NCBI GenBank assembly: GCA_938045295.1
Contig: CALINO010000080.1
Coordinates: 1 to 58,415 of the forward strand
Source: an uncultured Arenicella sp.
GTDB taxonomy: Bacteria; Pseudomonadota; Gammaproteobacteria; Arenicellales; Arenicellaceae
Length of the DNA stretch: 58,415 nt
Direction: 5' to 3'
Under the pieces are notes generated by a model. That model worked only from the letters and a program-made list of their open reading frames with translations. It was not told the DNA's origin and did not search any database. Made by a program: the position numbers and the translations under genes. Within the stretch, counting starts at the first letter, position 1. Each line of letters begins with the position of its first letter. Shown here piece after piece: positions 44,894 through 53,068 of this stretch.

Positions 44894-46351
44894 TTAGGTG
44901 CCAATATCTAATTCGTACTTTTGAATTCTGTAGCGTAAGGTTTCTCTGGTAGCTCCCAGTAATTCAGCCGCTCTAGTAATGTTGTTTTGTGACACATCTA
45001 AAGCGCATTCAATGATTTTTCGATCCATTTCCTCTAATGAAATCGACCCATCAATTTCAAAGCTCACCACATTAGATTTTACAATTTGCAGTTGTGTGAT
45101 GTTGTCATCAAGCGCTGGCTCATCTGATACTGTTTGCTCATCGCCGCTCTCGATATCAGTTAGCTGCTCTTCAAGCAAGGTGTTGTTAAGTTTTAACCAA
45201 CAGGAATTGAGTGTTTCATTTTTCGATAGCAATACCGCACGCTCTAATGCATTTCTGAGCTCACGCACATTACCCGGCCAGTCGTAATCCATTAGATCAG
45301 CCCAAGCGTCATCAGGTATTATTCGAACGTTTTTACCGGCTTGAGAGTTAAAATCGGCAATAATTGCTGGCACCAATTCCAGCAAATCAGATTTATATTC
45401 ACGCAACGCAGGTACGGTTATTTCAAATACATTGAGGCGGTGATACAGATCTTCTCTGAACTCACCGTCAACGACCATTTGCTGAAGGTCTCGATTGCTG
45501 GCAGCAAACACTTGTACATCAACTTCAATTTCATGCTCACCACCAACTCGCCTAAAGCTCTGTTCTTCTATCGCTTTAAGTAATTTAGCTTGAACGTCTA
45601 ATGGCATTTCGCCAATTTCATCCAAAAACAAAGTGCCGCAATCAGCTTGTTCTAACAAACCACGGTGCCGCCCTTTTGCCCCAGTGAATGCTCCCGATTC
45701 ATGACCAAAAAGCTGCGATTCAACCAGCTCTTGTGGAAGCGCCGCACAATTCATTTCAATAAACGAGTATTCTTGTCGAAGTCCATTACTATGCAGGATG
45801 CCTGCAGCATGACCCTTACCAGTCCCTGTTTCACCCTTGATCATCAACGTGCTCATTGGCACCTTTGATAGCTCTTCAAGCACACGCCTGTGTTCAACAA
45901 TAACGTCACTGTGCCCAACAATAGATTCAAAGCTACTTCGTTGAAGATTGGATGATGAATACTGAGCTAAACGCCGCCGCACAATAGTAGAACGGACAGC
46001 TTTCTTGACCGCAATTTCAATCCGCTTGTACGAACATGGTTGCCGTAAACTGCGATAACTCAATTCCTCAAGTCTTTCAGAGAGGCTTTGCTCTAAATCA
46101 TAAGTTAAAAATACCCATTCATGTATGCCCAGTGACTCTTCAATGCTCTCAAGCATGTCCATTTGAGTTTCACTGATTTCGGGTATATCAACTAATATCG
46201 CACTCGGTTTTACCCCATGATCATCTATGTGTTGTATTGCTGAGCTGACGTCTTCGGTGTTGCGCAAATTATAGTGTAAGGATTTAAAGTGCGACACCAA
46301 GCCCTCATTGTCAGAATCAGGGTTTTGTATCAATAATAAGGTTGCGGCCAT
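44894..46351 (-). CDS. Sigma-54-dependent activator with a degenerate receiver
   Basis: A 485-residue enhancer-binding protein. The N-terminal domain (1-130) is receiver-like but degenerate: no acidic pair (LLLIQNPDSDN) and no switch lysine (RQPCSYKRI); the phospho-acceptor Asp (ILVDIPE) remains. The AAA+ domain has Walker A GETGTGKGHA, the sigma-54-contact loop GAFTGAKG and Walker B TLFLDEIG. The C-terminal Fis-type HTH ends RAAELLGATRETLRYRIQKYEL. No histidine kinase lies nearby. Likely activator of the three sigma-54 promoters here. Confidence 0.9.
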   Translation of the reverse strand: MAATLLLIQNPDSDNEGLVSHFKSLHYNLRNTEDVSSAIQHIDDHGVKPSAILVDIPEISETQMDMLESIEESLGIHEWVFLTYDLEQSLSERLEELSYRSLRQPCSYKRIEIAVKKAVRSTIVRRRLAQYSSSNLQRSSFESIVGHSDVIVEHRRVLEELSKVPMSTLMIKGETGTGKGHAAGILHSNGLRQEYSFIEMNCAALPQELVESQLFGHESGAFTGAKGRHRGLLEQADCGTLFLDEIGEMPLDVQAKLLKAIEEQSFRRVGGEHEIEVDVQVFAASNRDLQQMVVDGEFREDLYHRLNVFEITVPALREYKSDLLELVPAIIADFNSQAGKNVRIIPDDAWADLMDYDWPGNVRELRNALERAVLLSKNETLNSCWLKLNNTLLEEQLTDIESGDEQTVSDEPALDDNITQLQIVKSNVVSFEIDGSISLEEMDRKIIECALDVSQNNITRAAELLGATRETLRYRIQKYELDIGT

Positions 46352-46437
46352 AATGTAAACTCGGAAATTTGCGCGCAGCTCGGGCTGTTAGTGCTACTGT
46401 TTCAATAAACTTAATAATTAATTTCTAACTTGAAATA

Positions 46438-48228
46438 CTAAGAATGTTTTGGGGCGGCCAGATACAGTAATTTATCGCCTGAATCCGCCTCAATCTTTTG
46501 ATCAACCGTATTAAATACAATATCACCATTTGGCTGTAGATTAAGTAATAGCGTTGCATCTTCATTATCACGCTGCCAGTCTTGATGACTGTACTCATCA
46601 CTTAATTCAGTAACTTTTATAACACAGTTAGCGTTCATTTTATCTCGAATATCTCTATAAGATAAGCGTCGAGAAAATAGGATGCGCCCACTTATAAGCG
46701 GGCTAGAAACATGTTTACTAAACCTCTTCAGTGCTTGGTTTGGAGCCAAGGTAAACACATTCAGTGTTCCAAACTCGTCTCGAAACGCATTTGCCTGAGT
46801 AACGTTGTACTCAAAATGGTTTGATAAACCAAGCATGTAACCATAGGGGGAAATATTTAAGTGCATATTTGCATGCTCTGAACTGGGATTACCATAGTAA
46901 GTATTCAAACCATTTGACCTCACCAACTTTAAATCTTCCCAATTTGTATCGCAAATAATGGTTTGTACGCCCTGCTTTTCAAGCGCATCTGCAATAGCCA
47001 CTGAGAACGGGTTAGCCCCAACAATCAAAGCCCCGTGCGTGGCTGGCATGGCAACCCCCAACGCTTTTGCTAGTGGGCGAGAGGTTAAGCTTTGAAGTAC
47101 AACGGTGCCAATAATTATTGAGAACGCGAGCGGTACCAAGGTATCGGCGCCTTCTACGCCTAATTCACTTAAGCGCAATGCGAATACCGATGAAACGGCC
47201 GCGGCGACAATACCTCGTGGCCCAACCCAGGCAATCATCGCTTTCTCGCGCCAAGAAAAATCGGAGCCTAAAAAACTGGCTACTACTTTTACAGGGCGAG
47301 CCACAAACTGCATAAACAACAATAGAACAAGTGCCCCCCAACCAAGTGCAAGAAAGGCATCCATGTTCAAGCGCGCCGCAAGCACAATAAACAAAGCTGA
47401 AACAAAGATAACGGTTAAATCTTCTTTGAACTCTAAGATGGAGTCAATGTGTACGTCTTTCATATTTGCAAGTAACATCCCCATTACCGTTACTGCGAGC
47501 AATCCGGACTCATGCATTAAACCATCTGAAATTGCAAAAACAAAACAAACCATAGCCAATGAAGCAAAGTTATGCAGCTTTTCCGGAATCAGGTGGCGAC
47601 GTAACAATATCCCCAATAAATAACCACCAATGAGGCCGACCACAAGCCCAACTGCGATAGTACCAATAAAGACGGTGAAAATTTCACTGACTTCTGCTGC
47701 CGCATTTTGTACCGCGATCCATTCGAAGACGAGAACAGCAATTAACGCACCAATTGGATCTATTACTATTCCTTCCCATCGCAACACATCGGCAATTTTA
47801 GGGGTAGGCCTCACTGTTTTGAGCATTGGCATAATCACCGTAGGCCCGGTCACGACCATCAACGCACCAAACAGCGCCGATAATGACCAACTCAAACCAA
47901 GTAAATAATGGGTAGCAAATGTCATTAAACCTGCATTGATGACTACCCCTATCGTCACCATTCGCCTAACTGGTGAAGCTATACCCTTTAGTTCATTACG
48001 TTTAAGAGTTAAGGCGCCCTCAAATAAAATCACCGCCACCGAAAGTGATATGTAAGGAAAGAGCAAATCTCCAAACAAACTGTTTGGATCAAAAACTGAA
48101 AAAACGGGGCCAAGTAAAATCCCCGACAGTAATAAGAATAAAATCGCAGGTAGCTTAACTTTAGCGGAAAGCCACTGACACAAAAAACCAACAAAGCCAA
48201 TTAAACCAAGAGTAATAAGAGATGTCAT
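46438..48228 (-). CDS. CPA1/NhaP-type cation:proton antiporter with a TrkA-N-like domain
   Basis: The 596-residue protein has about 12 membrane helices (residues ~1-400; VILFEGALTL, GPTVIMPML, DPIGALIAVL, GPRGIVAAAVSSVFAL), typical of NhaP. A C-terminal nucleotide-binding domain follows (GALIVGANPFSVAIADALEKQ). It should exchange Na+ or K+ for H+. It is upstream of the activator on the same strand and may share its transcript. Confidence 0.88.
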   Translation of the reverse strand: MTSLITLGLIGFVGFLCQWLSAKVKLPAILFLLLSGILLGPVFSVFDPNSLFGDLLFPYISLSVAVILFEGALTLKRNELKGIASPVRRMVTIGVVINAGLMTFATHYLLGLSWSLSALFGALMVVTGPTVIMPMLKTVRPTPKIADVLRWEGIVIDPIGALIAVLVFEWIAVQNAAAEVSEIFTVFIGTIAVGLVVGLIGGYLLGILLRRHLIPEKLHNFASLAMVCFVFAISDGLMHESGLLAVTVMGMLLANMKDVHIDSILEFKEDLTVIFVSALFIVLAARLNMDAFLALGWGALVLLLFMQFVARPVKVVASFLGSDFSWREKAMIAWVGPRGIVAAAVSSVFALRLSELGVEGADTLVPLAFSIIIGTVVLQSLTSRPLAKALGVAMPATHGALIVGANPFSVAIADALEKQGVQTIICDTNWEDLKLVRSNGLNTYYGNPSSEHANMHLNISPYGYMLGLSNHFEYNVTQANAFRDEFGTLNVFTLAPNQALKRFSKHVSSPLISGRILFSRRLSYRDIRDKMNANCVIKVTELSDEYSHQDWQRDNEDATLLLNLQPNGDIVFNTVDQKIEADSGDKLLYLAAPKHS

Positions 48229-48335
48229 TGAGCATGCCCTGAAGAAAAGATTTGAATGGTCAGAAACTTCTCAATGAATAACGTTCAAAATTCTGACACA
48301 ATGATACCCACAAGACTAACAGCTTTTGATAACAG

Positions 48336-48803
48336 ATGCCCATGCAGATATTTGATCTTAATTTTGAACAGCTCTATACGCATTTACTACAGCTGAGTGT
48401 CGCTTTCATTCTACCTATATTCACAGCCTGGAACCGTGAAACGAAAGCGCGTTCAGCAGGCTTAAGAACCTTCCCACTTGTATCCATGGCTGCTTGTAGC
48501 TTCACAATACTGGCAATGTCCGTATTTAGTGACGCTAGTGCACAGGGGAAAATTGTTGCCGGAATCATCACTGGCATTGGTTTTATTGGCGGCGGCGCTA
48601 TTCTAAAAGACAAGTCACACGTTAGTGGTACTTCAACCGCCGCGGCTATTTGGTCGACCGGTGCAGTTGGCATTGCTACCGGCTTAGGTCATATTGAAAT
48701 AGCCATCGCTCTCAGTTTTATGACATTCATTACATTTAAACTTGCTGGTAAGGTAAAGCAAGAAGCCCAGAACAATTCAGTTAATGACCAAGATGCGAAC
48801 TAA
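48336..48803 (+). CDS. MgtC/SapB-family protein
   Basis: A 155-residue membrane protein with four helices and LRTFPLVSMAACS and GFIGGGAILKD, the MgtC signature. MgtC proteins influence F1Fo-ATPase and low-Mg survival. A second start 6 bases on is possible. It overlaps the next gene by 20 bases. Confidence 0.85.
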   Translation: MPMQIFDLNFEQLYTHLLQLSVAFILPIFTAWNRETKARSAGLRTFPLVSMAACSFTILAMSVFSDASAQGKIVAGIITGIGFIGGGAILKDKSHVSGTSTAAAIWSTGAVGIATGLGHIEIAIALSFMTFITFKLAGKVKQEAQNNSVNDQDAN

Positions 48804-49194
48804 TATTAACTTCAACTGGGAAGATGCAACTCAAGTTATGGTTGGCGCATTCATACTGGCTGTGCCTATTTCATTCTCAGAAGAAGCTTGGCGATTAGGT
48901 GAAACTCTTCCATTAATAAACCTAGTTACGTTATTAGCTGTATCGTTATTTTTTTTGTCGCTTTACACTTATCAAAGTGTTTTTCAGGGCAATATAAAAG
49001 AACGTTTTTTTAGCTATGGTATACGAATAGTTATTGCTTACGGCTTATCAAGCCTGGTAGTCGCTTTAACGCTCTTCTGCCTTAATAAATTCCCAATACT
49101 AGACGAACCCGTGATTGCGTTAAAACGATTACTTGTAATCACAATGCCTGCTTCGATGGGCGCCATCGTTGTTGATAGTTTTGATAAAGAATAA
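48784..49194 (+). CDS. DUF2391-family integral membrane protein
   Basis: A 136-residue protein with four hydrophobic helices and the motif FILAVPISFSEEAWRLGE of DUF2391 (TIGR02587). Function unknown. It overlaps MgtC by 20 bases, so they are a unit. An alternative ATG is at 48793. Confidence 0.8.
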   Translation: MTKMRTNINFNWEDATQVMVGAFILAVPISFSEEAWRLGETLPLINLVTLLAVSLFFLSLYTYQSVFQGNIKERFFSYGIRIVIAYGLSSLVVALTLFCLNKFPILDEPVIALKRLLVITMPASMGAIVVDSFDKE

Positions 49195-49574
49195 TTCAAA
49201 TTCGTTTTATAAACGCTTTCATGCTTCATTGTGTGCTTACTGTTTAGCTATGAAGTAAAAAGATAGCTGAAATTCGATTTTACTGATAACTCCCTGTTAC
49301 CACCTTTTTTTGATGCAATAAAAATATCTCTAAGCCACTAATTTTCAGGAAATTCATATCAGCAACGTGTAAAAGAAAATTTTTCTTTGAAAAATACGGC
49401 CAATACAGGCCATTTTCATTATTTAAAATGATCTACTTTGCTTTCAAATTAGTTGAGCGCGTGAAAAAGAGGTCGAGCGTTAAAACTCAATCTCTACCTT
49501 AAAACTTTCGCTTCATACTTTTACGGGAGCCATCCATAGTTTAAGTTTCTAATCCATCATCTTTGAGTGAATTT
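49195..49574. other. Intergenic stretch between the stress block and the exported-protein operon
   Basis: The 380 bases are AT-rich. No gene, strong hairpin or sigma-54 site was noticed. Confidence 0.5.
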
Positions 49575-51908
49575 CTAGAAACGGCTCAATTGGATCGAAT
49601 CAATTCTAGACAGATTTTGTGTATCAGTGGCACCCTTGATTAAACCTACATAATTAATACGCGATCCCTGAATTTTAATTTTCCTTAGCAAATCCCATTT
49701 CTTTCCGTTATCACTACGATATGCATACACTGAATTGCCGACTTTTTTTAGCCTCAACCATTCACTCATAAACACATTCGTTTGCAGTACATTTTTTTTC
49801 AGAGAATCTGAGTAGTTATGAGCACTAACGATACCCATTCCATGCTTGATATAAAAAGACAAAAATTTGCTGTCTGACTCAAGATTCTCTGACATCATAA
49901 AGCCAACAAAAGCTGTCTGGTCTTTCGTGTCTAAATTTCTTACTCGCATTCTTACATCAAAGTCGTCTCCGGCAATGTTTTGGTAAATGTACTGCATTTC
50001 CTTTGTGTCGTAAGCAGGTTCTCTCCCAGTACCGTTCAAGTTGACAACGCTGTTAAGAACAAAACTTTCTCCAGTAGAACCTGAATATAAACGTTCGCCC
50101 CACACATCAGGCAAGGGCTTCTTCAAATTTTCATTTGGAGTAAATTTGAGACTAGTTAACTCTAAATCTTTGGTTAAGCGATTTTTAACAAAACCGATGT
50201 ATTCATTATTCTCGTAAATTGATCGAACATCTAAACCAAGAAACTGTTGTTTTCTACCCGGGAGAAACAAGTTATAGCCATTCGAAAAATTGAAAGATCT
50301 ATGGACATGTCCTTGACCGGAATTTTGAATAAAAAGTGAAAGGCCATTAATATCCTCCATAACGTGTGTCCCAGCGATCCCTCTAGTTGGCTCTACCAGC
50401 GGAACCGACCAAGACCCTGTACCGCGATTGAAGCATTGGTAGCGCTGAGTCTGATACACTTCCGGAGCGCTAAAGCCAGAGTAGAGAATACAGGGATCTC
50501 CATTTTGTTTATTTGCTAAAAAGGCTCTTGAATATAGTCCATGTGTAAATGTAGGGATATCAGTATATTTAATGACGATGTCAGCTTGACCCTGCACAGG
50601 GTCTACTCGCAGTGGTAGAGCTGCGATTTTTTTGCCGGTAGCTTTTTTCCAAGTTTCGCCTAAATCTTCTGATTTTGCATATATGAGATGGGTTGCTTGG
50701 TGAGCCGCATTGTCATTATTAATCGTGCTGGCAACATGAATAACATTATTAGCGTCAAATTTCATACCAGCTGCAAATCCTTGATAACCACTGTTATTAT
50801 AACCATTATCTTCCCAGATAAAGGTTGTATACGGAGTAACCCCCTCGCCGAAAATAGGGCTCACAACTTTACCATGAATATCCTTCCAAAATGGTGACTG
50901 TGTCGAGGCATTATACCTATATAAGCCCCAACCTCTCTTGCCCGGATACCAGCCTCCTTGGGTCAGCGACATCCTAGCCCTTAAAAACAACTCTCCATTC
51001 ATTCCCGAAACAAAGTTAGCATAAGTAAAACCGCTACCAGAGGGTGCTTGATCGTTATTTTGGCCGGCGAATTCAAATGAATTTATATTTTCTGGGTGAG
51101 TACTTCTCCACAGCATCATTCTCTGGCCTTGATATTTCTTGGCCAAAAACTTTTCGTCTAGTGTCTTCGACAAACCTGTATAGCTGTGCATATCCCCTGC
51201 GACATGAATGTAGCCAAGTCTATCAATACCAATACTGAATTGATGATGCCCCTCCTCAAAAACCTTGTAGTTATCATCCGGATCAAGCCTTGCCAATGTA
51301 ATATTATCCTCTCTATCTACTTTTCCAATAATTGGATATAAGTTGTTATCGACATAAACGAAATATGTTTCACCTTTATGAGTTACAGTTGAATTTAAAA
51401 TACGAACAGGCTTGGTAGTTTCATTGAACTGACCAGCCGGAATCGTATGAAGTATCTTTGTTGTAATCGACTCATCCGTCTTAGCTATATTTCGGTTTTT
51501 TATTGGCCCCAAGAATGGTGTTGAGATTGAGAAGCCGCCATTTAAACTCGAAAGAAAGCACTGAATATAATTTCCATTATCTGCGGCTTGAATGGTATAG
51601 CTCGCGTTAACACTCAGCGGTATGAGAGTTGACCCACTAAAGCATTTTGTTTCGACCTCATCCGAAGATAAATTCGAATCAAGGACCAGCCTAATCTCAT
51701 TATAGATATTGGGCTCCCCTATTACGTTAAACTCTTTGATGTGATCAATCGAAATGCTGTCTACTTCGTCACTATCGTCTAATAAAAGATACAGCACGGG
51801 TGCAGTGATATCATTTCGGTTAACAGCCTGCGTAATACTTGGGAGCGCAAGTGCCATCCCAAGTATTAAAACTACAGCTACGGATATTTTCGATATTTTA
51901 TGATTCAT
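49575..51908 (-). CDS. Exported BNR-4 repeat protein, polysaccharide lyase-like
   Basis: The 777-residue protein has a signal peptide (to about residue 28), then the LLLD motif (39-45). An Ig-like region follows (about 50-150, with TIQAADNGNYIQCFLS). A BNR_4 seven-bladed propeller occupies about 160-600 (EGHHQFSIGIDRLGYIHVAGDMHS). A C-terminal DUF1349-like beta-sandwich ends it (EWLRLKKVGNSVYAYRSDNGKKWDLL). BNR_4 proteins include ulvan-type lyases of PL24/25. It is the last gene of the operon, 137 bases after the esterase. Substrate is unknown. Confidence 0.72.
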   Translation of the reverse strand: MNHKISKISVAVVLILGMALALPSITQAVNRNDITAPVLYLLLDDSDEVDSISIDHIKEFNVIGEPNIYNEIRLVLDSNLSSDEVETKCFSGSTLIPLSVNASYTIQAADNGNYIQCFLSSLNGGFSISTPFLGPIKNRNIAKTDESITTKILHTIPAGQFNETTKPVRILNSTVTHKGETYFVYVDNNLYPIIGKVDREDNITLARLDPDDNYKVFEEGHHQFSIGIDRLGYIHVAGDMHSYTGLSKTLDEKFLAKKYQGQRMMLWRSTHPENINSFEFAGQNNDQAPSGSGFTYANFVSGMNGELFLRARMSLTQGGWYPGKRGWGLYRYNASTQSPFWKDIHGKVVSPIFGEGVTPYTTFIWEDNGYNNSGYQGFAAGMKFDANNVIHVASTINNDNAAHQATHLIYAKSEDLGETWKKATGKKIAALPLRVDPVQGQADIVIKYTDIPTFTHGLYSRAFLANKQNGDPCILYSGFSAPEVYQTQRYQCFNRGTGSWSVPLVEPTRGIAGTHVMEDINGLSLFIQNSGQGHVHRSFNFSNGYNLFLPGRKQQFLGLDVRSIYENNEYIGFVKNRLTKDLELTSLKFTPNENLKKPLPDVWGERLYSGSTGESFVLNSVVNLNGTGREPAYDTKEMQYIYQNIAGDDFDVRMRVRNLDTKDQTAFVGFMMSENLESDSKFLSFYIKHGMGIVSAHNYSDSLKKNVLQTNVFMSEWLRLKKVGNSVYAYRSDNGKKWDLLRKIKIQGSRINYVGLIKGATDTQNLSRIDSIQLSRF

Positions 51909-52045
51909 AACTATTTAAAATTAGTGATTTACATCATCTCAGCGAAACAAACTTTAACTAGAAACACAGGCAAGATGATATTAGCCATCTATTTTTAAAA
52001 TTTATTTTTCTATTATTTTTTACAACCATTTATGCGAGCCAAATC

Positions 52046-53065
52046 TTATTGGCGGGTCTGCTCAAAAAGCCATTCCCACATTGGCGTATTAGCTTGTCCT
52101 TCTTGATTGTAAGCGCGGCTCCAAGCGTTATGTGAAGCGCCAGAGAAAACCGTAAAACGTGTTTTGCCAGTGGTGTTATAACGCCCTGGTTGCCAAACCC
52201 ATTGATCACCAACACGCGAAACCGCATAGTCTTGGTCACTACCTGGGTACGTAGACATGGGATCTGAACTAGATCCCATCACTGTTCCAGCAATCCGATT
52301 AATATTGCGAACAGAATTAGTTATAGGAACAACTCGATCTCCTGATGCATGAAATGCCCAAACTCCGATATTAGAAAGATCACTCATATTTACCCCACTT
52401 GTACCAACCCCACAAACTGGAACTACTGCAGCCACTTCATCTGCATAAAGCCGAGCATAGTTCCAAGCCCCACCACCACCCAGGCTTAAGCCAGTGATAT
52501 ATATTCGGTTTACATCGATATTGTATTGAGCAGTAACCAGCCTAACAAGGCGGTTCAGATCAGCTGGAATGTCAATACCATCTCTTTGTTTCTGCCAGCT
52601 GCCTATAGTCAGTTGTGGGCTAACAATAACTGCTTCTATTTTTTCACCACGCTCGATCATTCTTGGAGGCCCATTTCTTAGGACGCGACTTAGATTCGTA
52701 GTTCCATTCCCTATTTCACCTTGGCCATGAAGAAATAAAATTAATGGAGATTGCTTACGAGGGTCAAGCGTATGATCATCGGGTAGATATATGTAGTAAC
52801 CAAATGGAGCAGAGTTGGGTTCATCAGACAGTACTTTCGCTAAGTGCTTACCCGCATCAGGCGAAGTAATAATCGGCCTAGCTTCCTCATCTAAAAGTAA
52901 TAGATTCAAGGAAGGTTGTAGCCTTGAAAAAATAGATTGCTCTCGCGAATCCGCTGCCATGATTGTCGTAGTCACGGTGGCTGATACAGCAACGAAAGCA
53001 ACAATAAGGAGACCTCGAATAACCATGCTTTTAATTAGATTTTTAGTAAGTAAAGATATGTTCAC
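52046..53065 (-). CDS. Exported carboxylesterase/alpha-beta hydrolase
   Basis: The 339-residue protein starts GTG, three bases after the upstream stop. A signal region (about residues 15-37) and the LLLD motif (53-59) precede a prolyl-oligopeptidase/esterase fold: HGQGEIGNG, nucleophile Ser in GLSLGGGG (about residue 195), Asp in HASGDRVVP, and His in SGASHNAW. It probably removes ester groups (acetyl, feruloyl or methyl) from a polysaccharide. Its operon neighbours support that. Confidence 0.8.
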   Translation of the reverse strand: MNISLLTKNLIKSMVIRGLLIVAFVAVSATVTTTIMAADSREQSIFSRLQPSLNLLLLDEEARPIITSPDAGKHLAKVLSDEPNSAPFGYYIYLPDDHTLDPRKQSPLILFLHGQGEIGNGTTNLSRVLRNGPPRMIERGEKIEAVIVSPQLTIGSWQKQRDGIDIPADLNRLVRLVTAQYNIDVNRIYITGLSLGGGGAWNYARLYADEVAAVVPVCGVGTSGVNMSDLSNIGVWAFHASGDRVVPITNSVRNINRIAGTVMGSSSDPMSTYPGSDQDYAVSRVGDQWVWQPGRYNTTGKTRFTVFSGASHNAWSRAYNQEGQANTPMWEWLFEQTRQ

Positions 53066-53068
53066 AAG

